Origin: Burkholderiaceae bacterium
GTDB taxonomy: Bacteria; Pseudomonadota; Gammaproteobacteria; Burkholderiales; Burkholderiaceae_C
Length of the DNA stretch: 64,000 nucleotides
Assembly: GCA_024235915.1 (NCBI GenBank)
Contig: JACKLO010000011.1
Location: 1-64,000, forward strand
Direction of reading: 5' to 3'
Shown here in pieces: positions 45,526 to 54,022 of the stretch. The first letter of the stretch is position 1. Every line of letters starts with the position of its first letter. Under the pieces are notes generated by a model. It did not search any database. It was not told where the DNA came from and saw only the letters and a program-made list of their open reading frames with translations. A program made the translations under genes and the position numbers.

Positions 45526-46781
45526 GTCACTGCCGCCTTTTGATTGAACCGGGCCTCGCGCCATTCACCGTGCTCCAGCACCTGCATCAGGTGCTCGACG
45601 GCATCCCAGACGTCGACGAAGCGGGTGTACAGCGGCGTGAAGCCGAAGCGCAGGATGTCCGGGGCGCGGAAGTCGCCGATCACGCCGCGCGCGATGAGCG
45701 CCTGCACGACGGGGTAGGCGGTCTCGGGGTGCGACAGGCAGACCTGGCTGCCGCGCAGCGCATCGTCGTCGGGCGAGACACGCGTGAGGCCATGGTCGGC
45801 GCAGCGGGCTTCGGCCAGCGCGGCAAAGGTGCGTGTCAGCGCCAGCGACTTGGCCCGCAACGCCGCCATGCCGCCCATCGGCTCGGCGGCCAGCACGGTG
45901 TCGACACCGCACTCCAGTGCCGCCATGGCCACCACCGAAGGCGTGCCGCAGAGGTAGCGCGCGATGCCGGGGGCAGGGCGGTAGTCGGGCGTGAACTCGA
46001 ACGGTGCGGCATGGCCCATCCAGCCCGACAGCGGCTGCCAGAAGCGATCGGCATGGCGCGGGTGGGCCCAGACGAAGGCCGGCGCGCCAGGGCCGCCGTT
46101 GAGGTACTTGTAGCCGCAGCCCACCGCGAAGTCCGCGTTGGATCCTTGCAGGTCGACCACCACGGCGCCGGCGCTGTGCGCCAGGTCCCAGATCGTCAGC
46201 ACGCCGGCGCTGTGCGCTGCCGCGGTCAGCGCTGCCATGTCGTGCATGCGGCCGGTGCGGTAGTTGACGTGCGTGAGCATCAGCACGGCCACGTCGTCGC
46301 GCAGGCGCGCGCCGATGGCCTCCGCGTCGTCGATCAGCTCGAGCCTGCAACCGTGCTGGGCCGCCAGCGATTCGGCGATGTAGAGGTCGGTGGGAAAGTT
46401 GCTGCGCTCGGACACGATCACCCGCCGTGCCGGCGCGTCGGCCTTGGCGATCTTCAGCGCGGCGCTGAGCACCTTGAAGAGGTTCACCGACGTGGAGTCC
46501 GCCGCCACCAGCTCGCCCGGCCCGGCACCCACCAGGCGGGCGATCTTGTCGCCCACGCGCTGCGCCAGCGTGATCCAGCCCGCGCTGTTCCAACTGCGGA
46601 TCAGGCCCTGCCCCCATTCCTCGGCCACCACCTGCTGCACGCGCGCCGGCGTGGCGCTGGGCAGCACGCCCAGCGAATTGCCGTCGAGGTAGATGACGTC
46701 GTCCGGCACCGTGAACTGTGCGCGCAGCGGCGCCAGCGGGTCGGCGGCGTCGAGTGCCAGCGCTTCTTCTCTTGTCTGCAT
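45522..46781 (-). CDS. kynU: Kynureninase
   Basis: This 419-residue PLP enzyme splits kynurenine to anthranilate and alanine. It shows YLDGNSLGVLP, RSWNSAGWITLAQRVGDKIARLVGA, the SERSNFPTDLYIAESL segment, the WDLAHSAGAVVVDL strand and the PLP Lys in GCGYKYLNGGPGAPAFVW. The ATG at 46781 shares its A with the kynB stop (TGATG), so I prefer it to the TTG one codon earlier. It is the middle gene of the operon. The anthranilate produced feeds the ligase encoded divergently at 47505. Confidence 0.96.
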   Translation of the reverse strand: MQTREEALALDAADPLAPLRAQFTVPDDVIYLDGNSLGVLPSATPARVQQVVAEEWGQGLIRSWNSAGWITLAQRVGDKIARLVGAGPGELVAADSTSVNLFKVLSAALKIAKADAPARRVIVSERSNFPTDLYIAESLAAQHGCRLELIDDAEAIGARLRDDVAVLMLTHVNYRTGRMHDMAALTAAAHSAGVLTIWDLAHSAGAVVVDLQGSNADFAVGCGYKYLNGGPGAPAFVWAHPRHADRFWQPLSGWMGHAAPFEFTPDYRPAPGIARYLCGTPSVVAMAALECGVDTVLAAEPMGGMAALRAKSLALTRTFAALAEARCADHGLTRVSPDDDALRGSQVCLSHPETAYPVVQALIARGVIGDFRAPDILRFGFTPLYTRFVDVWDAVEHLMQVLEHGEWREARFNQKAAVT

Positions 46782-47407
46782 CAAAACTCCCTAAGCACGG
46801 CCCGCACCGGGCTGGCGTCGGCGGTGGCCAGCTTCAGCGGCAGGGCGATGAGTTCGTAGTCGCCTTCGGGCACGCTGTCGAGCACCAGGTTCTCCAGCAC
46901 GCGCAGACCGCGGCGGCGGATGACCTGGTGACTGTCCAGTGTCTTGCTGTCGGCGGGGTCGATGCTGGCCGTGTCGATGCCGATCAGCGTCACGCCCCGT
47001 TCGGCCAGGCGTTCGACGGTGTCGGGCGCGTAGCCCGCCAGCGCCGGGTCCCAGCGGTCCACGGGGGCGTGGCGGTAGGTGCGCACCAGGACCCTGGGTG
47101 GCAGGTCGTCCAGCGCATGGGCCAGGTGGTCCCAGCGCACCAGCGGGCCGCAGTCGATGGCATGGATGACGCGGCAGCGGCCCAGGAAGGGCTCCAGCGA
47201 CACGGCGCCAATGGGTTCACCCGCCGCGTCGTAGTGCAGCGGGGCGTCGGCGTGGGCGCCGGTGTGCGGCGACAGCGTCAGCGTGCTGACGTTGACCGGG
47301 CAGTCGGCATTCAACGTCCATGACCAGCGCAGCTGGAACGCGGCGTCGCCCGGGAACACCGGGGAACCGCTGTGCACCGGTGGCGAGATGTCCCAGAGCT
47401 TGGCCAT
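46781..47407 (-). CDS. kynB: Kynurenine formamidase
   Basis: This 208-residue cyclase-fold metal hydrolase converts N-formylkynurenine to kynurenine and formate. The metal-binding H-x3-H-x-D motif appears as SPHTGAHADAPLHY and is preceded by VFPGDAAFQLRWSW. The later LDSHQVIRRRGLRVLENLVL stretch is typical of KynB. It heads the minus-strand kyn operon and is separated from the palindromic operator by 25 bp. MAKLWDISPPV is taken as the start because it matches KynB N-termini. Confidence 0.95.
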   Translation of the reverse strand: MAKLWDISPPVHSGSPVFPGDAAFQLRWSWTLNADCPVNVSTLTLSPHTGAHADAPLHYDAAGEPIGAVSLEPFLGRCRVIHAIDCGPLVRWDHLAHALDDLPPRVLVRTYRHAPVDRWDPALAGYAPDTVERLAERGVTLIGIDTASIDPADSKTLDSHQVIRRRGLRVLENLVLDSVPEGDYELIALPLKLATADASPVRAVLREF

Positions 47408-47432
47408 GACGTGCATGGTAGCGAGCGCCGAA

Positions 47433-47447
47433 TTAGTTGACAACTAA
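47433..47447. promoter_or_regulatory. MarR-type palindromic operator between kynB and the CoA-ligase gene
   Basis: TTAGTTG-A-CAACTAA is a perfect 15-bp palindrome in the only AT-rich patch between the divergent genes. It lies 26-40 bp upstream of the kynB start and 58-72 bp upstream of the ligase start, so one bound repressor could cover both promoters. The shape recalls MarR-family sites used in aromatic-acid pathways. The regulator gene is not in the window. Confidence 0.65.
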
Positions 47448-47504
47448 AGTATTGAGTCCAAGAATGACCGACATCGGAACGCCGTCCGCCAGGAGCCCGG
47501 CCCC

Positions 47505-49103
47505 ATGACCGCCCACATCGACACCTTTGCCCGCGACCGGCTGCCACCGCCGGCGCTGATGCCGGAACTGATCTTCGAACTGCCGGCACTGCAGTTCCCG
47601 GCGCTGCTGAACACCACCGCCGCGCTGCTGGACCGGCGCGTGGCCGAAGGCGACGGCGATCGTCCCGCCGTGCTGGGCACCGGGGTGCACTGGAGCTACG
47701 CGGACCTGCAAGCGCAGGCCAACCGTATCGCCCGCGTGCTCACTGAGGATCTGGGCCTGGTGCCCGGCAACCGCGTGCTGCTGCGCGGCGCAAACACGCC
47801 GATGTTGGCGGCCTGCTTCCTCGGTGTGTTCAAGGCCGGTGGCATCGCGGTGGGCACGATGCCGCTGCTGCGTGCGCGGGAACTGCAGGCCATCGTCGAC
47901 AAGGCGCAGATCAGCCATGCGTTGTGTGACAACCGGCTGGCGGCGGAGCTCGACACTGCACAGCAGGCCTGCCCCACGCTGAAGCATCGCCTGGACTTCA
48001 TGGACGGTGCGCTGGAATCAGCCATGACCGCCAAGCCGGCCAGCTTCGAGGCCGTGCCCACGGAGGCCGAGGACATCGCGCTGATGGCCTTCACCTCGGG
48101 CACCACCGGCGTTCCCAAGGGCACGATGCACACGCACCGAGACATCCTGGCCGCCTGCGCCTGCTGGCCGCCGCATGTGCTGCGCCCGGTGGCCAGCGAC
48201 GTGTTCATCGGCAGCCCACCGTTGGCCTTCACCTTCGGCCTGGGCGGGCTGCTGCTGTTCCCGCTGTCGGTCGGGGCGAGCACGGTGCTGCTGGAGAAGG
48301 CCACGCCCGACGTGCTGCCCGCGGCCATCGCGCAGTGGCGGGCCACGGTGTGCTTCACGGCGCCCACCAGCTACCGTGCCATGGCCGCCACGGCAAAGCA
48401 GCACGACCTGTCGTCGCTGCGCAAGTGCGTGTCGGCGGGCGAGGCCCTGCCGGCGGCCACGCGTCAGCTGTGGAAACAGACCACAGGCATCGAGATCATC
48501 GACGGCATCGGCAGCACCGAGATGCTGCACATCTTCATCAGCGCCGACGAGGCGCAGGCGCGTCCGGGGGCGACGGGCGTGCCGGTGCCAGGGTATCGCG
48601 CTGCGATCCTGGACGACCAGGGCCGCGAACTGCCCCCGGGGCAGGTGGGCCGTCTGGCCGTGAAGGGCCCGACCGGCTGCAAGTACCTGGCCGACGATCG
48701 CCAGGCCACCTACGTGCAGCAGGGCTGGAACCTCACGGGCGACGCCTACCTGGTCGACGAGGCCGGGCACTACGTCTACCAGGCGCGCACCGACGACATG
48801 ATCATCTCCGGCGGCTACAACATCGCCGGGCCAGAGGTGGAAGGCGCGTTGCTGCTGCACCCGGCGGTGGCCGAGTGCGGCGTGGTGGGCCAGGCCGACC
48901 CGGAACGCGGGCAGATCGTGAAGGCCCATGTGGTGCTCAAGCCCGGCCACACCGGCGACGAGGCCATGGCCAAGGCGCTGCAGGACTTCGTCAAGCAGAC
49001 CATCGCGCCCTACAAATACCCGCGGGCGATCGAGTTCCGCACCACGCTGCCGCGCACCGAGACCGGCAAGCTGCAGCGCTTCAGGCTGCGCACGGAGGCA
49101 TGA
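47505..49103 (+). CDS. 2-aminobenzoate-CoA ligase (AMP-forming)
   Basis: This 532-residue adenylate-forming enzyme shows the AMP-binding motifs FTSGTTGVPKGTMHTHRD, GIGSTEMLHIFISA, and the C-terminal hinge YQARTDDMIISGGYNIAGPEVE with the catalytic Lys in PRTETGKLQRFRL. DIDTFARDRLPP-type N-termini and GSTEMLHIF occur in benzoate/2-aminobenzoate-CoA ligases. It would activate anthranilate from the kynurenine pathway for the CoA-dependent aerobic route. A strong ribosome site (AGGAGC) precedes it, and the RidA gene overlaps its stop. Benzoate or another substituted benzoate is an alternative substrate. Confidence 0.85.
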   Translation: MTAHIDTFARDRLPPPALMPELIFELPALQFPALLNTTAALLDRRVAEGDGDRPAVLGTGVHWSYADLQAQANRIARVLTEDLGLVPGNRVLLRGANTPMLAACFLGVFKAGGIAVGTMPLLRARELQAIVDKAQISHALCDNRLAAELDTAQQACPTLKHRLDFMDGALESAMTAKPASFEAVPTEAEDIALMAFTSGTTGVPKGTMHTHRDILAACACWPPHVLRPVASDVFIGSPPLAFTFGLGGLLLFPLSVGASTVLLEKATPDVLPAAIAQWRATVCFTAPTSYRAMAATAKQHDLSSLRKCVSAGEALPAATRQLWKQTTGIEIIDGIGSTEMLHIFISADEAQARPGATGVPVPGYRAAILDDQGRELPPGQVGRLAVKGPTGCKYLADDRQATYVQQGWNLTGDAYLVDEAGHYVYQARTDDMIISGGYNIAGPEVEGALLLHPAVAECGVVGQADPERGQIVKAHVVLKPGHTGDEAMAKALQDFVKQTIAPYKYPRAIEFRTTLPRTETGKLQRFRLRTEA

Positions 49104-49504
49104 TGAAACAAGTGCTGCAACCGGAAGGCTGGGCGGCGCCCAAGGGCTATGCCAATGGCGTGTCGGCCCACGGCCAGTGGGTGGTGCTGGCGGGGCAGAT
49201 CGGCTGGAACGCGCAGGCGCAGTTCGACAGCGACGACCTCGTCGACCAGGTGCGCCAGGCGCTGCTGAACGTGCGTGCGCTGCTGGCCGAGGCCGGCAGC
49301 GGGCCTGAGCACATGGTGCGCATGACCTGGTACCTGGTCGACAAGCGCGAGTACCTGGCTCGCGGGCGCGAGATCGGCGCCGTCTACCGCGAGGTGTTGG
49401 GCCGTGAATACGGCGTGGCGATGACGGCGGTGCAGGTGGCCGACCTGATCGAGGACCGCGCCAAGGTGGAGATCGAGGTCACGGCCGTGCGGCCGGGGGC
49501 CTGA
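49100..49504 (+). CDS. RidA/YjgF-family protein
   Basis: This 134-residue trimeric-barrel protein has GYANGVSAHGQWVVLAGQIGWN, DQVRQALLNVRALLAEAGSGPEHMVRMTWYLVDKREY and a YGVAMTAVQVADL end. RidA proteins hydrolyse reactive enamine or imine intermediates, and related members are found in 2-aminobenzoyl-CoA and aminomuconate pathways. The ATG at 49100 overlaps the ligase stop; a second ATG one codon later is better spaced from GGAGG. The canonical RidA Arg is replaced in this subgroup, so the exact reaction is open. Confidence 0.88.
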   Translation: MMKQVLQPEGWAAPKGYANGVSAHGQWVVLAGQIGWNAQAQFDSDDLVDQVRQALLNVRALLAEAGSGPEHMVRMTWYLVDKREYLARGREIGAVYREVLGREYGVAMTAVQVADLIEDRAKVEIEVTAVRPGA

Positions 49505-49548
49505 ACGCGGGTCGGAACGCGGGCCTGAACACGGGCCAGCAGCGCCGC

Positions 49549-49914
49549 TCAGGCCGAATCGATCACCTCGGCAGCATTGCGGAAGGCGTCCACTGCCGCC
49601 GGAAAGCCGCAGTAGACGCTGGCGTGCAGGAAGATCTCCTGCAGTTCCGCTGGCGTGACGCCGTTGTTCAGCGCCCCGCGCACGTGGATCTTCAGCTCGT
49701 GCATGCGGCCCAGCGCCACCAGCATGCTCACGGTGACGATGCTGCGCGTGCGCAGGTCAATGCCGTCGCGCTGCCAGGTGTTGCCCCAGGCGTGGCGCGT
49801 CACCAGTTCCTGCAGCGGTTCGGAAAACGGCGTGGCCTTGGCCAGGGCCTGGTCGACGTAGGTGTCGCCCAGCACGGCACGTCGGGTGGCCAGGCCTGCG
49901 GGGTCGAGGTCCAT
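49549..49914 (-). CDS. Carboxymuconolactone decarboxylase-family protein
   Basis: This 121-residue all-helical protein is similar to 4-carboxymuconolactone decarboxylase (PcaC): RRAVLGDTYVDQALAKATPFSEPLQELVTRHAWGNTWQRDGIDLRTRSIVTVSMLVALGRMHELKIHVRGALNNGVTPAELQEIFLH. It lacks the redox CxxC of AhpD-type members. PcaC acts in the protocatechuate branch of the beta-ketoadipate pathway, but an isolated gene like this could act on another lactone. It converges on the RidA gene and is not in its operon. Confidence 0.8.
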   Translation of the reverse strand: MDLDPAGLATRRAVLGDTYVDQALAKATPFSEPLQELVTRHAWGNTWQRDGIDLRTRSIVTVSMLVALGRMHELKIHVRGALNNGVTPAELQEIFLHASVYCGFPAAVDAFRNAAEVIDSA

Positions 49915-49967
49915 GCGGGCTCCTGCAGTGTTTGGGCAGCCGAGCATAAGGGCCTGGGCGTGCCCAA

Positions 49968-50009
49968 GCGGCGCGGCGGGCCATGCCGGAGCAGGACCCG
50001 CCGCGCCGC
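49968..50009. terminator. 13-bp perfect hairpin downstream of the lipoprotein gene
   Basis: GCGGCGCGGCGGG (49968-49980) and CCCGCCGCGCCGC (49997-50009) pair perfectly around a 16-nt loop. It lies 21 bp beyond the minus-strand lipoprotein stop and upstream of the CMD gene start. No T run follows. It may stop or protect the DUF4331/lipoprotein transcript. Confidence 0.5.
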
Positions 50010-50030
50010 GTTGCCGTCATCGGCGTGGGC

Positions 50031-50282
50031 TCAGAGGTCCTCGGGCTCGTCGGTCTCCGACGTCGGCGGCATCAGGTCCGCCAGATCCAGCGGCTCCGCC
50101 GTGTCGTCCGCCGGCCGCTGGCCGACGTAGGTGGTGAAGGCCGTGCTCGAGCTCAGCGCGCTGGCCGGCACGTCACCGCTGGCCTGAGGCGGCGGCGACA
50201 GTGGCGGGCCATCATCATGACCGCCACAGCCGGTCAGGCCCGTCAGCGCGGCACTCAGCAAGGCAAAGGCGAGGATGCGCAT
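50031..50282 (-). CDS. Small putative lipoprotein
   Basis: This 83-residue protein has a lipoprotein signal (LAFALLSAALTGLTGCGG; lipobox L-T-G-C with the lipidated Cys near residue 19). The mature part is short, acidic and Pro/Ser/Asp-rich without recognisable domain. It starts 14 bp after the stop of the DUF4331 gene on the same strand, so the two are almost certainly cotranscribed. It may anchor or accompany that exported protein. It is not recognised beyond this. Confidence 0.6.
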   Translation of the reverse strand: MRILAFALLSAALTGLTGCGGHDDGPPLSPPPQASGDVPASALSSSTAFTTYVGQRPADDTAEPLDLADLMPPTSETDEPEDL

Positions 50283-50296
50283 GGTGTGGGCCCTCC

Positions 50297-51829
50297 TCAC
50301 TGCGCGCCTGGCCGCGGTGTGTTCAGGTACGGGAAGGCCGGCAGCAGCGGTACCACGGCCTGGTCCACGGCGTCGTGCAGGCTGAAGGCGGTGGCGCCCA
50401 GCGGTGCGGCTGATGGCTTGCAGTCGGTGCCGAACCCCAGGCTGTTGCCGTCGCCGTTGGCCACGCACAGCCCGCCCATGACGGCCACCAGGGCGATGTC
50501 GACCACGTCGTCCTTCGGCCGGCGGCCGTTGGGGAAGCCGGCGAAATCGCTCTGGCCGGCCAGCAGGCTGCCGACGATGCCCAACCGGTTCTGGCTGGCA
50601 AACGGTACCGGTGCGATCGACGTGTTCAGCCGCAGCATCTCCGAGGCCACCACGTTCATCGGCTGGTTCACACCCGGGATGCCGGTGAGGAAGGTGGTGA
50701 CGAGGTCGGTGCGCGGGAAGTTGGTCGGCGCCGTACCGGGGATGTTGAGTGCGATCTCCAGCAGGGCCGGCAGCGTCGGGTTCGTCACGTAGTCGGCGAA
50801 CTGCGCGTCGTCGGCCGGCTTGGCGGCGTTGAAGCGGTCCTTGTCCTTCAAGCCGATGACCACCTCATTGACCAGGGGCATGCCCAGGCGCGAGACCTGG
50901 ACCCAGGCGCCACCGACCTTTTCGCTGGTCTGGTGGCCCGAGGCCGGCTTGCCGTCGAGCAGCCGCGCCTGGCGCAGGCTGGCGGTCGTCCAGCCGCCGA
51001 TCACGGGGTCACTGCTGCCGGGTTTGACGAGGCAGTCCTTGTGCACCTCCAACGCCAGCGTGGTCACACTCTTGCCGTCGATGGTGTTGGGCGCGGCATT
51101 GATCAGCGCCGGGTTGGTGATCACGTCCAGCGGGGCGTTGACGAGGTCGAAGATCGCCCCCAGGTTGACGGCGAACGGGTCCTGCCGCTGGCCCACGAAG
51201 ACGCGTGCATTGGTGCTGCAACCAGGGATCTTCACCTCGTGCACGTGGCGGCCAGCGTAGGCGGCGTAGTCGGGGATCGTCTTGCTGCCGATGTTGTCCA
51301 CCGGCTTGGGCAGTTCCGTGCCGCCGCCGTTGACGGCCGCCAGCATCTGCCCGCCGGCCTGCCGCCGCCCGCCCTTGACGAGGGTGACGGTGAAGGTCTC
51401 GCCCAGTTGCAGGTTGGGGTCACGCGGCTGGCTCACGCTGCCGGCCTGGATCAGGGGGATGGCCACCTGCTTGCCACCGATGTTCAGGCTGACGCCAGCG
51501 CCGTTGCCGGCCAGCTTGTTCTGAACGCGGAACTGGAAGCTCAGGTCCTCTTTGGCGTCGCCGTCGTTGTCGATGTGGATCTCGTACAACGCGTTGGGGT
51601 CCAGCGAGAAGTAGTTGGGGCCACCGTAGGCGTCCTGCAGTGGCAGGTAGTTCGCGATCAGCGTGACGAAACCGTCGCGGCCGGGTTCGTAGCTTCGGAA
51701 CATGTAGAAGTCCGACGCGTCCACCTTGGGCGCCGTGGTGATGAACGGCGCTTCGCGGTGGCTGGATGCCGAGGCCAGGGTGGCCGCTGCGGCCAGCGCC
51801 AGGGGCGCCAGCTTTGAGATCGTGTGCAT
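50297..51829 (-). CDS. DUF4331 exported protein
   Basis: This 510-residue protein has a signal peptide (LAPLALAAAATLASASSHREAP). It begins the mature chain with the family hallmark SSHREAPFITTAPKVDASDFYMFRSYEPGRDGFVTLIANY. NALYEIHIDNDGDAKEDLSFQFRVQN and GFPNGRRPKDDVVDIAL are also typical of DUF4331. The family is found with surface or periplasmic proteins of unknown activity. It pairs with the small lipoprotein gene downstream. The 151 bp upstream contain no clear operator. Confidence 0.85.
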   Translation of the reverse strand: MHTISKLAPLALAAAATLASASSHREAPFITTAPKVDASDFYMFRSYEPGRDGFVTLIANYLPLQDAYGGPNYFSLDPNALYEIHIDNDGDAKEDLSFQFRVQNKLAGNGAGVSLNIGGKQVAIPLIQAGSVSQPRDPNLQLGETFTVTLVKGGRRQAGGQMLAAVNGGGTELPKPVDNIGSKTIPDYAAYAGRHVHEVKIPGCSTNARVFVGQRQDPFAVNLGAIFDLVNAPLDVITNPALINAAPNTIDGKSVTTLALEVHKDCLVKPGSSDPVIGGWTTASLRQARLLDGKPASGHQTSEKVGGAWVQVSRLGMPLVNEVVIGLKDKDRFNAAKPADDAQFADYVTNPTLPALLEIALNIPGTAPTNFPRTDLVTTFLTGIPGVNQPMNVVASEMLRLNTSIAPVPFASQNRLGIVGSLLAGQSDFAGFPNGRRPKDDVVDIALVAVMGGLCVANGDGNSLGFGTDCKPSAAPLGATAFSLHDAVDQAVVPLLPAFPYLNTPRPGAQ

Positions 51830-51980
51830 TGCGGGGTCTCCAAGGTTGACCGGTCAGCTAGTACTGACGTGGATGCGAAATGCATCAGACAGTCAATACG
51901 CGACCGGTTGGTAATTGGATGCAGCCCGTGGTGTGCTCAGGATCCCGTTGGCGATTTGTCGAAGGGCGGCGTTTCGGCCG

Positions 51981-53495
51981 TCACATCACCGCGCCCAGCT
52001 GCCAGGGCACGAACTCGTTCTGCCCGTAGCCATGCAGCTCGCTCTTGCTGCGCTGGCCGGAGGCCGTGGCCAGCATGAGCCGGAAGATGCGTTCGCCGGC
52101 GTCGTCCACCGTTTCCAGACCGTCGACGATGCCGCCGCAGTCGATGTCGATGTCGTCTTCCTGGCGCAGCCACAGGGCGGTGTTGGTGCTGAGCTTGAGC
52201 GACGGTGACGGTGCACAGCCGTAGGCCGAGCCGCGCCCGGTGGTGAAGCAGATCAGGTTGGCACCGCCGGCCACTTGGCCGGTGGCCGACACCGGGTCGT
52301 AGCCCGGGGTGTCCATGAAGACGAAGCCGCGCGCCGTGGCCGGCATGGCAAATTCGAGCACGTCCACCAGCGCCGTGGTGCCGCCCTTGGCGATGGCGCC
52401 CAGACTCTTCTCCAGGATGGTGGTCAGCCCGCCGGCCTTGTTGCCGGCCGAGGGGTTGTTGTCCATCTGCATCTGGTTGCGGGCGGTGTAGGCCTCCCAC
52501 CAGCGGATGCGGTCGATGAGTTTCTGCGCGACGGCCGGCGAGACGGCACGCCGCGTCAACAGGTGCTCGCCGCCATAGACCTCGGGTGTCTCCGACAGGA
52601 TGGCGGTGCCGCCATGGCGCACCAGGCGGTCCACTGCCGCGCCCAGCGCCGGGTTGGCGCTGATGCCGGAATAGCCGTCGCTGCCGCCGCATTGCAGGCC
52701 CACGGTGAGGTGGCTGGCGGGCACCGGCTGGCGTGTCACCCGGTTGGCGTCCGGCAGCATGGACTTCACCAGCGCGACGCCACGGGCCACGGTCTTGGCG
52801 GTGCCACCGCTGTCCTGGATGCTGAAGGTGGCCAGGTTGGCGCCTTCGGCCAGACCTTCCTGCGCCACCAAGCCCTGGATCTGGTTGGTTTCACAACCCA
52901 GGCCGACGATGAGGATGGCCGCGAAGTTGGCGTGCCGCGCATAGCCGCCCAGCGTGCGGCGCAGCACCTGCAGTTCCTCGCCATCCGAAGCCGTGGCGCA
53001 GCCCATGCCGTGCGTGAGCGCGACGACGCCGTCGACGTTCGGATAGCCGGCCAGCGCGTCGCCACGGAAGTGGTCGGCGATGCCGCGTGCCACCGTGGCC
53101 GAACAATTCACGCTGGTGAGGATGCCGATGTAGTTGCGCGTGGCCACGCGACCATCCGCGCGCACGATGCCGTTGAAAGTGGCGGGCGCATCCACGAAGG
53201 CCGTGGGCCGGGCGTCGACGCCGGGTTCGTGGGCGCGGTCGAAGGCGCTGAAGGCCAAGTTGTGCACATGCACGTGCTGGCCCGGCGCGATGGCCGCTGT
53301 GGCGGCACCAATGATTTGGCCGTAGCGCACAACGGGCTCGCCAGCAGCCACGGCGCGCGTGGCAACCTTGTGGCCCGGTGGGACCATCGCCGCAACCGTG
53401 ATGCCTTCGCCCTCCAATACCGTACCGGGAAGCAACTGGCGACGTGCGATGACGACGTTGTCGGCGGGGTGGATGCGGATGGCGGGGGATGTCAT
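51981..53495 (-). CDS. UxaA-family sugar-acid dehydratase (altronate/galactarate dehydratase-like)
   Basis: This 504-residue Fe2+-dependent dehydratase is a fusion of an N-terminal SAF domain (DNVVIARRQLLPGTVLEGEGITVAAMVPPGHKVA, residues 10-45) and the catalytic UxaA domain. The latter contains DGRVATRNYIGILTSVNCSATVARGIADHF, HGMGCATASDGEE, GLGCETNQIQGL, LQCGGSDGYSGISANPALG and FTTGRGSAYGCAPSPSLKL. Family members dehydrate altronate or galactarate to 2-keto-3-deoxy acids. It follows the FAH hydrolase gene after a 574-bp repeat-containing gap, so cotranscription with the sugar-acid operon is possible but not certain. SuyAB sulfolactate lyases are distant relatives and a less likely identity. 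Confidence 0.85.
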   Translation of the reverse strand: MTSPAIRIHPADNVVIARRQLLPGTVLEGEGITVAAMVPPGHKVATRAVAAGEPVVRYGQIIGAATAAIAPGQHVHVHNLAFSAFDRAHEPGVDARPTAFVDAPATFNGIVRADGRVATRNYIGILTSVNCSATVARGIADHFRGDALAGYPNVDGVVALTHGMGCATASDGEELQVLRRTLGGYARHANFAAILIVGLGCETNQIQGLVAQEGLAEGANLATFSIQDSGGTAKTVARGVALVKSMLPDANRVTRQPVPASHLTVGLQCGGSDGYSGISANPALGAAVDRLVRHGGTAILSETPEVYGGEHLLTRRAVSPAVAQKLIDRIRWWEAYTARNQMQMDNNPSAGNKAGGLTTILEKSLGAIAKGGTTALVDVLEFAMPATARGFVFMDTPGYDPVSATGQVAGGANLICFTTGRGSAYGCAPSPSLKLSTNTALWLRQEDDIDIDCGGIVDGLETVDDAGERIFRLMLATASGQRSKSELHGYGQNEFVPWQLGAVM

Positions 53496-53584
53496 GGGAT
53501 GACTCCTGGCGATGGGTTGACTTGGCCCGGTTTCGACCCGGCGCGTACGTTGGTTCTCTGTGCGTTTGCAGCAGGGCGAGCCAC

Positions 53585-53676
53585 GGAGGGCGGGCCTGGC
53601 CTGGCGCTCCTGTCCCCCGGCTCGCGCTGGGCGCTCGCCTCCTCCTTTACCTCGCGCCAGGCCAGGCCCGCCCTCC
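53585..53676. repeat. 23-bp perfect inverted repeat
   Basis: The left arm at 53585-53607 (GGAGGGCGGGCCTGGCCTGG and three more bases) and the right arm at 53654-53676 are exact reverse complements. The loop is 46 bp. Pairing extends four more bases outward with one mismatch. The region between UxaA and the FAH hydrolase therefore can form a very stable hairpin. Confidence 0.85.
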
Positions 53677-53953
53677 GCGGCCAGGGGCAGCGGTTGTTTT
53701 CCCTCGGCCACCCGTGCGCGTCCGCAAGGCGGCGGCGGGCAGGCCTGTGGCGCGCATCGAGGACGCCGAGCATCGCAGGGCCCGAGGCCGCGCGCGCCAG
53801 CGCGCTTCGTAGACTGACTCGCGGCCGCTGTTCGACCACAGCGAACGCAGTGAGCGGAGGGAGTTTGGCCGCGGGCCTCGGGACCGAGAAGCGCAGGGGA
53901 GCCGGAGCGCAGCGCAGGCCGTCCGAACTAAGCGCCACAGGCCTGCCCGCCGT

Positions 53954-54022
53954 CGCCTTGCCGCCTCGGCGGTGGAGGGCGGCATCAAATGCACGCACAG
54001 CATCCAACGTCCGCTCCGGGTC
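53954..54022. repeat. Dispersed intergenic repeat, copy B
   Basis: Blocks 53954-53977 and 54007-54022 repeat blocks 16-39 and 93-108 of the window start, in the same order. The first differs at two positions and the second is identical. The spacer is shorter here, so the copies have diverged by an indel. Confidence 0.5.

Noticed and set aside
51981..53495. Sulfolactate sulfo-lyase (SuyAB) identity for the UxaA-family protein, suggested by the ComA-like gene elsewhere
   Set aside because: The protein is a full SAF-UxaA fusion next to sugar-acid genes, 17 kb from the sulfatase cluster. SuyA and SuyB are normally separate.
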